From the NCBI GenBank assembly GCA_035455445.1, contig DATIFC010000108.1:1-13490 (forward strand): 13,490 nt of DNA. The letters run 5' to 3'. The translations under genes and the position numbers were made by a program. The notes under the pieces were generated by a model that saw nothing but the letters and a program-made list of their open reading frames with translations, did no database searches and had not been told where the DNA came from. Positions 5,903-13,051 of this stretch are shown here, one piece after another (position 1 is the stretch's first letter; the number at the start of each line of letters is the position of its first letter). The stretch comes from AC-32 sp035455445. Its GTDB lineage: Bacteria > Actinomycetota > Thermoleophilia > Gaiellales > Gaiellaceae.

Positions 5903-6138
5903 GCACGCTGCCGATCCGGACGTGCGCGGGCTGCGGCCGCAAGGCGCCGCAGCACGAGCTCCTGCGCTTCGTCGCACAGGACGGCACGCTGACGCACTCG
6001 CCGCACGGGCCCGGCCGCGGGGTCTACACCTGCCGGAGGCTCGCGTGCTTCGAGCGAGCGCTGGGGCGCCGTTCGTTCAACCGCACGTTGAAGCAGACGG
6101 TGCAGGTCGATCCGGAACTGACACGTCTCTACACTTGA
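5899..6138 (+). CDS. rnpM: YlxR/RnpM, RNA-binding RNase P modulator
   Basis: This 79-residue basic protein is a member of the YlxR (DUF448) family, recently renamed RnpM because it binds RNase P RNA and modulates its activity in Firmicutes. Visible signatures are RTCAGCGRKAPQHELLRFV (7-25) and the GRGVYTCRRLACFERALGRR stretch (39-58), with Cys9, 12, 45 and 50. The C-terminal RSFNRTLKQ segment also fits. The position between nusA and infB is the family's conserved place. The GTG start overlaps the nusA stop by four bases. An L7Ae-like ylxQ gene, which follows it in Bacillus, is absent here. The function in actinobacteria is less well tested. Confidence 0.93.
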   Translation: MSTLPIRTCAGCGRKAPQHELLRFVAQDGTLTHSPHGPGRGVYTCRRLACFERALGRRSFNRTLKQTVQVDPELTRLYT

Positions 6139-6144
6139 GCGCGA

Positions 6145-8115
6145 ATGGCTGACCGCCCCAACAGACCGAACCGCCCGATCCGGCCCCGGCAGGGTGCGCC
6201 GGCGGGCCGCCGCAAGCGCCGTGTTGTGATCGACACCGGCGCCGCGCGCCCGCGCCAGGACGGCCGCCAGGCGCGCGACCGCGCCGAGCAGAAGCCGAAG
6301 GAGAAGGCGCCCGTCGCACCGCCGACCGGGCCCGTCACTGTCGAGTCCGGCGTCACCGTCAAGGACCTCTCGCAGGCGCTTGGCGTGCCGGTCCCCAAGC
6401 TGATCACGATCCTGATGGGGCTCGGCGCCCCGAAGACCGTCACGCAGTCGCTCGCCGACGAGGAGGTCGAGCTGATCGCGACAGAGGTCGGGCGCGAGGT
6501 CAACATCAAGCACGCCGCCGAGGAGGAGCTCGAGCCGGAGGCCTACGAGGACGACGCCGCCGACCTCGAGGCGCGGCCGCCGGTGGTCACGATCATGGGC
6601 CACGTCGACCACGGCAAGACGACCCTGCTCGACGCGATCCGCAAGACCGCGGTCGTCGAGACCGAGGCCGGCGGGATCACGCAGCACATCGGGGCCTACC
6701 AGGTCGTCCACGGCGACCGGAAGATCACCTTCCTCGACACCCCGGGCCACGAAGCCTTCACCGCCATGCGCGCCCGCGGCGCGAAAGTCACTGACATCGC
6801 TGTACTGGTCGTGGCCGCCGACGACGGCGTGATGCCCCAGACGCGCGAGTCGATCGCGCACGCGCGCGCGGCCGAGGTGCCGATCGTCGTGGCCGTGAAC
6901 AAGGTCGACCTCCCGGACGCGAACCCCGACCGTGTGCGCACCGAGCTCGCCGCGGAGGAGCTGCAGCCCGAGGAGTGGGGGGGGACGACGCAGTTCGCGC
7001 TCGTCTCGGCCAAGCAGGCCGAGGGGCTCGACGAGCTGCTCGAGAAGGTGCTCCTCGTCGCGGACGCCGAGCTCGAGCTGACCGCGAATCCGAAGGTCGA
7101 GGCGTCGGGCCCGATCGTCGAGTCGCGCCTGGACATCGGCCGCGGCCCCGTCGCGACGATGCTCGTCCACCGCGGCACGCTGCGCGTCGGCGACGCGATC
7201 GTCGCCGGCGACGCCTGGGGCAAGGTGCGCGCCCTCTACAACTTCCGCGGCGAGAAGGTCAAGGAGGCGACGCCCGGCGACCCCGTCGAGATCCTCGGCT
7301 TCGACCACCCGCCGCCCGCCGGCGAGCACGCGCGGGTGGTCGAGAACGAGCGCGCGGCCAGGCACTTCGCGCAGGTGCGCGGCGAGCGGCTGCGCCGCGA
7401 GCAGTTCGCCAGCCGCCGACCGGTCGCCGTCTCGCTCGAGACGCTCTTCACACAGCTGCAGGAGGGCGCCGTCCAGGACCTGAACCTCGTGCTCAAGGGC
7501 GACGTGGTCGGCTCGGTCGAGGCCGCCATCTCGGAGCTCGCCAAGATTCAGCACCCCGAGGTGCGCGTGAGCGTGATCCACCAGGGCGTCGGCGGGATCA
7601 CCGAGAACGACATCATGCTCGCCTCCGCCTCGGACGCGATGGTCGTCGGCTTCAACGTGCGCCCGAACGCCGAGGCGCGCCAGCTCGCCGACCGCGAGGG
7701 CGTCGAGATCCGCACCTACCGCGTCATCTACCAGCTCACCGAGGACATCGAGCAGGCCCTCGTCGGGATGCTCAAGCCGGTGCGCACCGAGGAGACGATC
7801 GGCGAGGTCGAGGTGCGGCAGCTGTTCCGCGTCTCGCGCCTGGGCACGATCGCCGGCTCCTACGTCACGAGCGGCACCGTGCGCCGCAACGCCAGCGTGC
7901 GCGTCGTGCGCGACGGCACGGTGATCTACGAGACGAAAATCGCGCAGCTGAAGCGCTTCAAGGACGACGTGCGGGAGGTCGAGGAGGGCTTCGAGTGCGG
8001 CATCCTGCTCGACGGCTTCAACGACGTGAAGGAAGGCGACGTGCTCGAGGTCTACGAGACGCGCGAGGTGGAGCGCACCGACCTCGAGACGCCGGCGCCG
8101 ACCTCTGCCGCCTAG
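6145..8115 (+). CDS. infB: translation initiation factor IF-2
   Basis: A 656-residue GTPase that brings initiator tRNA to the 30S subunit. The N-terminal part (1-60) is short, Arg/Pro-rich and disordered-looking. It is followed by an IF2-N-type helical domain (about 70-125). The G domain has G1 GHVDHGKT (152-159), G3 DTPGH (198-202), G4 NKVD (252-255) and SAK in G5. Domains II, III and IV follow, including SLETLFTQLQEG, VSVIHQGVGGITENDIMLA and the final GFECGILLDGFNDVKEGD. Many actinobacterial IF-2 proteins run 900 or more residues because of a long N-terminal region, so this is a compact form. The start ATG lies six bases after the rnpM stop; its ribosome-binding site is weak. Confidence 0.97.
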   Translation: MADRPNRPNRPIRPRQGAPAGRRKRRVVIDTGAARPRQDGRQARDRAEQKPKEKAPVAPPTGPVTVESGVTVKDLSQALGVPVPKLITILMGLGAPKTVTQSLADEEVELIATEVGREVNIKHAAEEELEPEAYEDDAADLEARPPVVTIMGHVDHGKTTLLDAIRKTAVVETEAGGITQHIGAYQVVHGDRKITFLDTPGHEAFTAMRARGAKVTDIAVLVVAADDGVMPQTRESIAHARAAEVPIVVAVNKVDLPDANPDRVRTELAAEELQPEEWGGTTQFALVSAKQAEGLDELLEKVLLVADAELELTANPKVEASGPIVESRLDIGRGPVATMLVHRGTLRVGDAIVAGDAWGKVRALYNFRGEKVKEATPGDPVEILGFDHPPPAGEHARVVENERAARHFAQVRGERLRREQFASRRPVAVSLETLFTQLQEGAVQDLNLVLKGDVVGSVEAAISELAKIQHPEVRVSVIHQGVGGITENDIMLASASDAMVVGFNVRPNAEARQLADREGVEIRTYRVIYQLTEDIEQALVGMLKPVRTEETIGEVEVRQLFRVSRLGTIAGSYVTSGTVRRNASVRVVRDGTVIYETKIAQLKRFKDDVREVEEGFECGILLDGFNDVKEGDVLEVYETREVERTDLETPAPTSAA

Positions 8116-8124
8116 CACCTGGCG

Positions 8125-8430
8125 GTGACGTCCAGGGCCGGCTACGTCGGCATCCTCTCGGCCGAGCTGCACTTCCTCGAGAACCGCTCCCTGAAGGGCA
8201 AGCGCAAGGAGCTGCTGTCCGTCAAGGCGCAGCTGCAGCGCCGCTTCGGCGCCTCGGTCGCCGAGGTCGACCACCACGAGCTCTGGCAGCGCTCGCGACT
8301 GACGCTCTCGTGCGTCGCGCGGGGGCACCGAGAGGTGGAGAAGCTGCTCGACGCCGCCGAGCGCTACCTGGCCGGGCAGGCCTTCGAGCTCGGCCCGGTC
8401 GAGCGCGAGGTCGTCACCTTGGACGACTGA
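8125..8430 (+). CDS. ylxP: YlxP-family (DUF503) protein
   Basis: A 101-residue DUF503 protein. Family hallmarks are the start GYVGILSAELHFLENRSLKGKR, with the conserved 'SLK.KR' segment, then FGASVAEVDHHELWQRSRLTLSCVA, and a last strand EREVVTLDD. Its molecular role is unknown. It is nearly always placed between infB and rbfA, which suggests a ribosome- or RNA-related function. The GTG start at 8125 is nine bases after the infB stop and has a poor ribosome-binding site. The last 17 bases overlap, tail to tail, the end of the LVIVD-repeat gene on the other strand. Confidence 0.92.
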   Translation: MTSRAGYVGILSAELHFLENRSLKGKRKELLSVKAQLQRRFGASVAEVDHHELWQRSRLTLSCVARGHREVEKLLDAAERYLAGQAFELGPVEREVVTLDD

Positions 8431-9655
8431 GCACCCAGAGCCCCGTGTTCAGGTCCGAGGCGAGCACGTAGCGCGGCATCACGTAGACGCCCCAGACCGC
8501 GGTGCACGTGTCGCCCGGGCAGAGCAGGCCGTGCCGGTCGCGTCCGGGGGGCGGCTGGAACCGCATTAGGAAGCGCGGCTTGCGCGGGCTCTTCAGGTCG
8601 AAGAGCGCCACGCCCTGGCCGTACCAGGAGAAGTAGGCGTAGCGCCCGGCTGCCTTGGGGTCGTGGACGCTGTCGTCGAGCGGCAACCCGGTGAACGTGC
8701 CGTTCGGCGAGAGCCGGTACGGGAGGCGGACCGTGGCCAGGCGGACGGGGTGGGCGGGATCGGCGACGTTCCAGACAACCGGCCGTCCGTGCAGCGTCTC
8801 GTGCGTCTCGAGCAGGGTCTTCTCGCCGTTCGCCAGCCAGGCCGAGTGGGCGTTTCCCTGCCCGGACGCCGTGCGGCCGAGATAGCGGGGCCGCGAGGGG
8901 TCGGAGACGTCGAGGATCACGGTTCCGAGATGCCAGTACGAGAGGTAGGCCCTGGTGGCCGCGGCATTCGTGATCACCGAGTGGACGAGGCGCCGCTGGT
9001 CGGTGCCGGGAGGCGGGCTCAGCGGCGTGCAGTCGCCCTGGTCGCGACAGGCGCTCCAGCCGCCGACCGGGACGGGCTTGCCCGGATGCGCGACGTCGTA
9101 GATGTGGAAGCCGAACGACTCGCGCGACAGCGCGAACTCGGCGACGGCCTCGGCCGTGTAGACCCAGGCGTGGCCGCGGGCGGCGGCGAGCCAGATCTCG
9201 TGCGAGCCGCGCGGCTCCGTGCGCACGAGCGCGAGCCGGCGAGGGTGGGCGGGCCGCGTCACGTCGTAGAGACCGAACCCGCCGAAGCCGTCGCTGCAGG
9301 CCTGGAAGCTCGTCGCCGCGAGGACTCCCTCGAAGCCGGCCGTCTGGACACGCCTGACGATCGTCTTCTCCGTCCACGTCCCGGGAACGCGCGCGAACGT
9401 CGAGATCCGCTTGGGGTGCCGCGGGTCGGACAGGTCGTAGACGCGGACGCCCTGGGCCGGGCAGTCCCTCGCGCCCTTGCGGCTCGAGAGGTAGGCGTAG
9501 TGCCGCTCTCCGACCACGTCGCCGCTGTAGCCGCCGCCGGGGTTCGCGTGGCCGACGACGGCGAACCGGGCCGGCGGCCCGCGCGTCCCCGCGTGGGTCG
9601 CGGCTGCCGTCCCGACGACGGCGAGCCAGACCCCGAGGAAGAGCCGGAGCGCCAC
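8414..9655 (-). CDS. secreted LVIVD-repeat beta-propeller protein
   Basis: A 413-residue exported protein made of LVIVD-type repeats, which fold as beta-propeller blades. Repeats are visible as VRVYDLSDPRHPKRI (70-84), FGLYDVTRPAHPRRL (127-141), FHIYDVAHPGKPVPV (183-197), VILDVSDPSRPRYLG (246-260), VVWNVADPAHPVRLA (293-307) and VALFDLKSPRKPRFL (349-363). That gives six blades. The N-terminus MALRLFLGVWLAVVGTAAA is a Sec signal peptide, probably cut near residues 19-22; there is no lipobox. Six cysteines remain (65, 120, 203, 209, 379, 384) and could form disulfides outside the cell. The ligand is unknown. The start is GTG with only a weak ribosome-binding site. It lies antisense inside the nusA-infB-rbfA-ribF operon, an unusual position. 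Confidence 0.88.
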   Translation of the reverse strand: MALRLFLGVWLAVVGTAAATHAGTRGPPARFAVVGHANPGGGYSGDVVGERHYAYLSSRKGARDCPAQGVRVYDLSDPRHPKRISTFARVPGTWTEKTIVRRVQTAGFEGVLAATSFQACSDGFGGFGLYDVTRPAHPRRLALVRTEPRGSHEIWLAAARGHAWVYTAEAVAEFALSRESFGFHIYDVAHPGKPVPVGGWSACRDQGDCTPLSPPPGTDQRRLVHSVITNAAATRAYLSYWHLGTVILDVSDPSRPRYLGRTASGQGNAHSAWLANGEKTLLETHETLHGRPVVWNVADPAHPVRLATVRLPYRLSPNGTFTGLPLDDSVHDPKAAGRYAYFSWYGQGVALFDLKSPRKPRFLMRFQPPPGRDRHGLLCPGDTCTAVWGVYVMPRYVLASDLNTGLWVLSRPR

Positions 9656-9706
9656 TTCCAGCTATGACGACCGCGGCGCTGCCCGAGTTGGCCCCGAGCC
9701 GCTTGA
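9656..9706. promoter_or_regulatory. 51-bp divergent gap between the LVIVD gene and rbfA
   Basis: Promoters for both directions must lie here or within the neighbouring genes, because the LVIVD gene interrupts the operon. The best plus-strand -10 candidate is TATGAC at 9663-9668, without a good -35. I see no clear operator or hairpin. The call is positional. Confidence 0.3.
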
Positions 9707-10066
9707 ATGTCCCGGATGAGCGAGCGCATGCGCCGGGTCAACGAGGCCGTTCGCGAGGTCATCTCGGAGGCGGTCGGCGAGCTCAAGGATCCGCGGATCG
9801 GCTTCGTCACGGTCACCGGCGTCGAGACGTCGCCGGACCTCCGTCACGCGCGCGTTTTCGTCAGCGTGCTCGGCTCCGAGGCAAGGCGGACGAAGACGCT
9901 GGCGGGCCTGACCGCCGCGCACGGTGTCCTCCAGGCCCGGATCGCCCGCGAGCTGCGAATGAAGCGGACCCCCCAGCTGGCCTTCGAATACGATCCGACC
10001 GTCGAGCGCGGGGTCCGCATGACCCAACTCATCGATGAGCTCGCCCCAGACTCAGAAGACGAGTGA
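9707..10066 (+). CDS. rbfA: ribosome-binding factor A (RbfA)
   Basis: A 119-residue KH-fold protein that binds the 30S subunit and is needed for 16S rRNA 5'-end maturation and cold adaptation. Matching features are MRRVNEAVREVISEAV (helix 1), LKDPRIGFVTVTGVETSPDL, the HARVFVSVLGS strand, and RMKRTPQLAFEYDPTVERG near the end, as in typical RbfA. The start is uncertain: ATG at 9707, 9716 and 9728 are all in frame, none with a good ribosome-binding site. I give the first. Its 3' end overlaps the next gene by 32 bases. It begins the second half of the split operon. Confidence 0.94.
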   Translation: MSRMSERMRRVNEAVREVISEAVGELKDPRIGFVTVTGVETSPDLRHARVFVSVLGSEARRTKTLAGLTAAHGVLQARIARELRMKRTPQLAFEYDPTVERGVRMTQLIDELAPDSEDE

Positions 10067-11039
10067 CCTGCAGGCGGTCGCGGACGCCGTCCGCTCACAC
10101 GACCGCTTTCTGCTCGTCACGCACGAGAACCCCGACGGCGACGCGCTCGGCTCGCTACTGGCGACCAAGCTCGCGCTCGACTCGCTCGGGAAGGGCAGCG
10201 AGATGTACCTCTACGGCGACGCGCCGCTCCCCCGCGAGTACGCCTTCATGCCGCTCGACGGCCTGCGCCGCGAGCCGCCTGCCGACGCGGCCGAGCGCGT
10301 GCTCGTGGCGCTCGACTGCGCGAACGAGGAGCGCATCGGGCCGGACACCGGCCTCCTCGACCGGGCGCCGCTGACGCTCGACATCGACCACCATCACGAC
10401 AACTCGTGCTTCGGCGACGTCAACCTGGTCGTGGGCGATGCCTCGTCGACCGGCGAGGTGCTGCGCGACCTCTTCGCCGAGCTCGACGTCGAGCTCACGC
10501 CGGAGATCGCGGAGGCCCTCTACATCGCAGTCGTCACCGACACCGGGCGGTTTCAGTACACGAACACGACGCCGAAGGCGCTGCGCCTGGCGGCGGAGCT
10601 CGTCGAGGCCGGCGCCGACGTGCACCGGGTCTTCCAGGGCGTCTACGAGTCGGTCGAGTTCGCGAAGCTGAAGCTTCTCGCCCGCGCGCTCGAGCGGGCG
10701 CAGGTCTACGAGGGCGGCCGGCTGGTCGTCTCGCACCTGCTGCGCGGCGACTTCACGGAGCTGAGCGCGGCCGAGGCGTACTCCGAGGGGATCATCGACT
10801 ACCTGCGCGCCGTCGAGGGCGCCGAGATGGCGGCGCTGATCCGAGAGCCTCCCCGGCGGGAGGGACCGCTGCGCCGGGTGAGCCTGCGGGCCTCCAACGA
10901 CGAGCTCGACGTGTCCGCGATCGCCCGCAAGTCGAACGGAGGCGGTCACCGCCAGGCGGCGGGATTCTCGAGCGACGCCTCCGTCGAGGAGATCACCGAC
11001 TTCATCCACCGCGAGTTCCGTGCCGCCGCGGGCGCTTGA
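10035..11039 (+). CDS. nrnA: DHH-family nanoRNase/pAp phosphatase (NrnA)
   Basis: A 334-residue cytoplasmic phosphoesterase expected to degrade short oligoribonucleotides (nanoRNA) and 3'-phosphoadenosine 5'-phosphate. The DHH domain has HENPDGDALGS (30-40; His30, Asp34, Asp36), Asp94 in VALDC, DIDHHHDN (116-123) and VTDTGRFQY (167-175), together making a two-metal Mn site. The DHHA1 domain ends with GGGHRQAAGF (302-311), the substrate-binding glycine-rich loop. Length and motifs match NrnA/MgpA. It is commonly placed between rbfA and truB in actinobacteria. The ATG start overlaps rbfA by 32 bases and has no clear ribosome-binding site, so coupling is likely. Its 3' end overlaps truB by 20 bases. 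Confidence 0.93.
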   Translation: MSSPQTQKTSDLQAVADAVRSHDRFLLVTHENPDGDALGSLLATKLALDSLGKGSEMYLYGDAPLPREYAFMPLDGLRREPPADAAERVLVALDCANEERIGPDTGLLDRAPLTLDIDHHHDNSCFGDVNLVVGDASSTGEVLRDLFAELDVELTPEIAEALYIAVVTDTGRFQYTNTTPKALRLAAELVEAGADVHRVFQGVYESVEFAKLKLLARALERAQVYEGGRLVVSHLLRGDFTELSAAEAYSEGIIDYLRAVEGAEMAALIREPPRREGPLRRVSLRASNDELDVSAIARKSNGGGHRQAAGFSSDASVEEITDFIHREFRAAAGA

Positions 11040-11706
11040 GCCGAGCGGGCTCTTCCTGATCGACAAGGCCGAAGGGCCGTCGTCGTTCGCGATCGTGGCG
11101 GAGGTGCGCCGGCGGACGGGCGCGCGGACGGGTCATGCGGGGACGCTCGACCCGTTCGCGACCGGGCTCTTGCTCGTGTTGTCCGGAGCGGCAACTAAGC
11201 TGGCCTCGTGCTTCGTGGGTCTGGACAAGCGCTACGTGACGGACGTCGACCTTCGCGCGCTGACGAGCACCGGCGACTGCGAGGGCAAGGTGGTCGAGGA
11301 GCGGGAGCCGCCCGACGAGAAGGAGCTGGAGGGACGGCTCGCGCACCTCCGTGGCGAGGTGGAGCTGCCGGTCCCGGCCGCGTCAGCGGTCAAGATCGGT
11401 GGGGAGCGTGCCTACCGTCTGCACCGTCGCGGCGTCGCCGTCGAGATGCCGTTGCGGAGGTCGCGGGTCGACACGCTCGACGTCATCTCTTATAGCGACG
11501 GGGTCGCACGGCTCGAGTTGCTCGTCAGCTCGGGAACCTACGTGCGCTCGATCGCCACGGCGCTCGGCGGCCACTGCGCGACGTTGCGCCGGACGGAGGT
11601 CGGGCCTTTCCGGGTCGAGGAGGCCGACCCCGAGGCGCTCATTCCTGGCGACGAGGCGCTGGCGCGGCTTGCGCGTGCAGGCAGGGCCGTGGGGCGCAAG
11701 GCGTGA
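11020..11706 (+). CDS. truB: tRNA pseudouridine-55 synthase TruB
   Basis: A 228-residue enzyme that converts U55 to pseudouridine in the T-loop of tRNAs. The N-terminal motif SGLFLIDKAEGPSSF and the catalytic loop GHAGTLDPFATGLL, with Asp44, are present. LDKRYVTDVDLRALTSTGD also fits, as does VSSGTYVRSIATALG. The protein is shorter than the usual 290-310 residues because the C-terminal PUA-type domain is missing or reduced. The catalytic core appears complete. The GTG start at 11020 overlaps nrnA by 20 bases. The stop overlaps the ribF start in GTGA (11703-11706). Confidence 0.94.
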   Translation: MPPRALEPSGLFLIDKAEGPSSFAIVAEVRRRTGARTGHAGTLDPFATGLLLVLSGAATKLASCFVGLDKRYVTDVDLRALTSTGDCEGKVVEEREPPDEKELEGRLAHLRGEVELPVPAASAVKIGGERAYRLHRRGVAVEMPLRRSRVDTLDVISYSDGVARLELLVSSGTYVRSIATALGGHCATLRRTEVGPFRVEEADPEALIPGDEALARLARAGRAVGRKA

Positions 11707-12569
11707 GGGTCGCACGCGATCCGAGCGAGCTCGAAGCCCGTCCGAGGGCAGTCGCGCTCGGCACCTTCGACGGCGTCCACCTCGGGCATCGAGGTGTCCT
11801 GGAGGCCGCCGTGGCGGCAGGCGAGACGTCCACTGCGGTCACGTTCGAGCCACACCCGCGCGTTGCGCTCGGCTACGAGGTCGAGCTGCTCACCTCGCCC
11901 GAGCGCAGGCTCGAACTGCTCGCGGAGACCGGCATCGACGAGACCTTGGTGCTCGACTTCGACCTCGAGCTGGCCCGGCTGGACCCGGAGGAGTTCGTGG
12001 CGCGAGTGCTGACCCCGATCGGGACCGACGTCGTCGTCGCGGGTTCCAACTTCCGCTTCGGACGTGGCCGCTCCGGCGACCTCGACCTCCTGCGGGGGCT
12101 CGGGCTCGACGTCCGCGCGGTCCCGCTCGTGGAGGGCGCCTCGTCCACCCGCATCCGGGACTTGCTCCGATCAGGCGAGGTCGAGCGCGCGGCGGGGCTC
12201 CTGGGCCGCGCCCCGGAGGTCGAGGGCACAGTCGTGGCGGGCGACGCGCGCGGCGGGACGCTCGGGTTCCCGACCGCGAACCTCCGGCCGGAGCCAGGGC
12301 TGCTTGTGCCGGGGTACGGCATCTACGCGGGGGCCGCCGACGGCTACCGCGCCGCGATCTCGATCGGGACGAACCCCCACTACGGCGGCGAGGAGCGCCG
12401 GATCGAGGCGTTCCTGCTCGACTTCGGCGGCGACCTCTACGGGCGCAGGCTGCGGCTGCAGCTGTGGGAACGGCTGCGGGACGAGCGGGCGTTCGAGAGC
12501 GAGGCCGAGCTCGTGGCGCAGATCGGCCGTGACGTCGAGGCCGCGAGGCGCGCCGTGCCCCCGGCCTGA
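11703..12569 (+). CDS. ribF: bifunctional riboflavin kinase/FAD synthetase RibF
   Basis: A 288-residue enzyme that makes FMN from riboflavin and then FAD. The N-terminal adenylyltransferase domain has GTFDGVHLGHR (20-30), VTFEPHPR (46-53), GSNFRFGRGRSGD (114-126) and SSTRIRDLL (147-155). The C-terminal kinase domain has GTVVAGDARGGTLGFPTANL (175-194), ISIGTNPHYGG and a final helix. The length is a little below the typical 305-315 residues. The GTG start overlaps the truB stop by four bases, as expected for the last gene of the operon. The rpsO and pnp genes that often follow in other actinobacteria are not found downstream. Confidence 0.95.
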   Translation: MRVARDPSELEARPRAVALGTFDGVHLGHRGVLEAAVAAGETSTAVTFEPHPRVALGYEVELLTSPERRLELLAETGIDETLVLDFDLELARLDPEEFVARVLTPIGTDVVVAGSNFRFGRGRSGDLDLLRGLGLDVRAVPLVEGASSTRIRDLLRSGEVERAAGLLGRAPEVEGTVVAGDARGGTLGFPTANLRPEPGLLVPGYGIYAGAADGYRAAISIGTNPHYGGEERRIEAFLLDFGGDLYGRRLRLQLWERLRDERAFESEAELVAQIGRDVEAARRAVPPA

Positions 12570-12608
12570 CACGCGCAAGTCGCGGGACGGGCGCGCATCC
12601 ATCCGTCA

Positions 12609-12782
12609 GTGGAGCGGCCGAACGCGCGCGACGAGCGCCAGCTGGTGCGATGCCTCGACTGCGGCACCGTCTATCCGCTGCCGTACGGCCAGGCGGAGGC
12701 CGACGCCTGTCCGCAGTGCGGCGGAGTCGGATGGGTCGCCCTGGCCGCGCTGAAGCGCTCCGAGGGCGAGCGACGTAGCTAA
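12609..12782 (+). CDS. small zinc-ribbon protein 1
   Basis: A 57-residue protein of unknown role with two CxxC pairs. The first is RCLDCGTVYPLP (Cys15, Cys18) and the second is CPQCGGVGW (Cys35, Cys38), the typical knuckles of a zinc ribbon. The remainder is a charged start and a short basic tail. No other domain fits, so it may be a nucleic-acid- or protein-binding adapter. The GTG start is the only one in frame; its ribosome-binding site is weak. It lies 39 bases after ribF and resembles the next gene closely in its motif (CLDCG, then CPxCG and GW), so the two look like tandem relatives. It is too short for routine calling, but the spaced cysteines support it. Confidence 0.7.
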   Translation: MERPNARDERQLVRCLDCGTVYPLPYGQAEADACPQCGGVGWVALAALKRSEGERRS

Positions 12783-12817
12783 GCGCAAGTTTCGCCACGT
12801 TCCGGCCTCTTCTGGGC

Positions 12818-13051
12818 GTGGAGCTGCATCAGGAATACACGGGGCGCGTCGTGAAGGCATTCGAGACCGTGCACTGCCTCGACTGTGGCAGCACGTACGC
12901 AAAGCCGATCGGAAGAGGCACCGCGTCGGCGAATCCGGGTTGCCCCGAGTGCGGCTACCTGGGCTGGATGCCGTTCACCGCAGAGGCGCCGTTGCTGCAC
13001 CTCCGCTCCGGCGTGGATCACCGGCCGCTCCGGCTCGCGCGACCACGCTGA
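12818..13051 (+). CDS. small zinc-ribbon protein 2
   Basis: A 77-residue protein with HCLDCGSTYAKP (Cys20, Cys23) and CPECGYLGW, a four-cysteine zinc-ribbon pattern. The middle, GRGTASANPG, is a glycine-rich loop. The last 26 residues or so are outside the motif and are encoded over the end of the minus-strand gamma-glutamyltransferase gene, so they may be little constrained. The start could be GTG 12818 or GTG 12851, which has GGGGCG before it. I favour 12818 because it begins GTGGAGC, as does the gene before, with a shared GCGCAAGT at almost the same distance upstream. The function is unknown, and the organism appears to keep two relatives side by side. Confidence 0.72.
   Translation: MELHQEYTGRVVKAFETVHCLDCGSTYAKPIGRGTASANPGCPECGYLGWMPFTAEAPLLHLRSGVDHRPLRLARPR

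Noticed and set aside
4034..5977. Long antisense reading frame opposite nusA, with similar ones opposite infB (5518-8328) and opposite the HelD-like gene (1026-2969)
   Set aside because: Their products are Arg/Ala/Leu/Gly-rich mirror images of real genes with no recognisable domain; such frames are common in very G+C-rich DNA.
9664..10038. Plus-strand frame beginning ATG 9664
   Set aside because: It overlaps rbfA in another frame, and its Arg/Pro/Gly-rich product matches no family while rbfA does.
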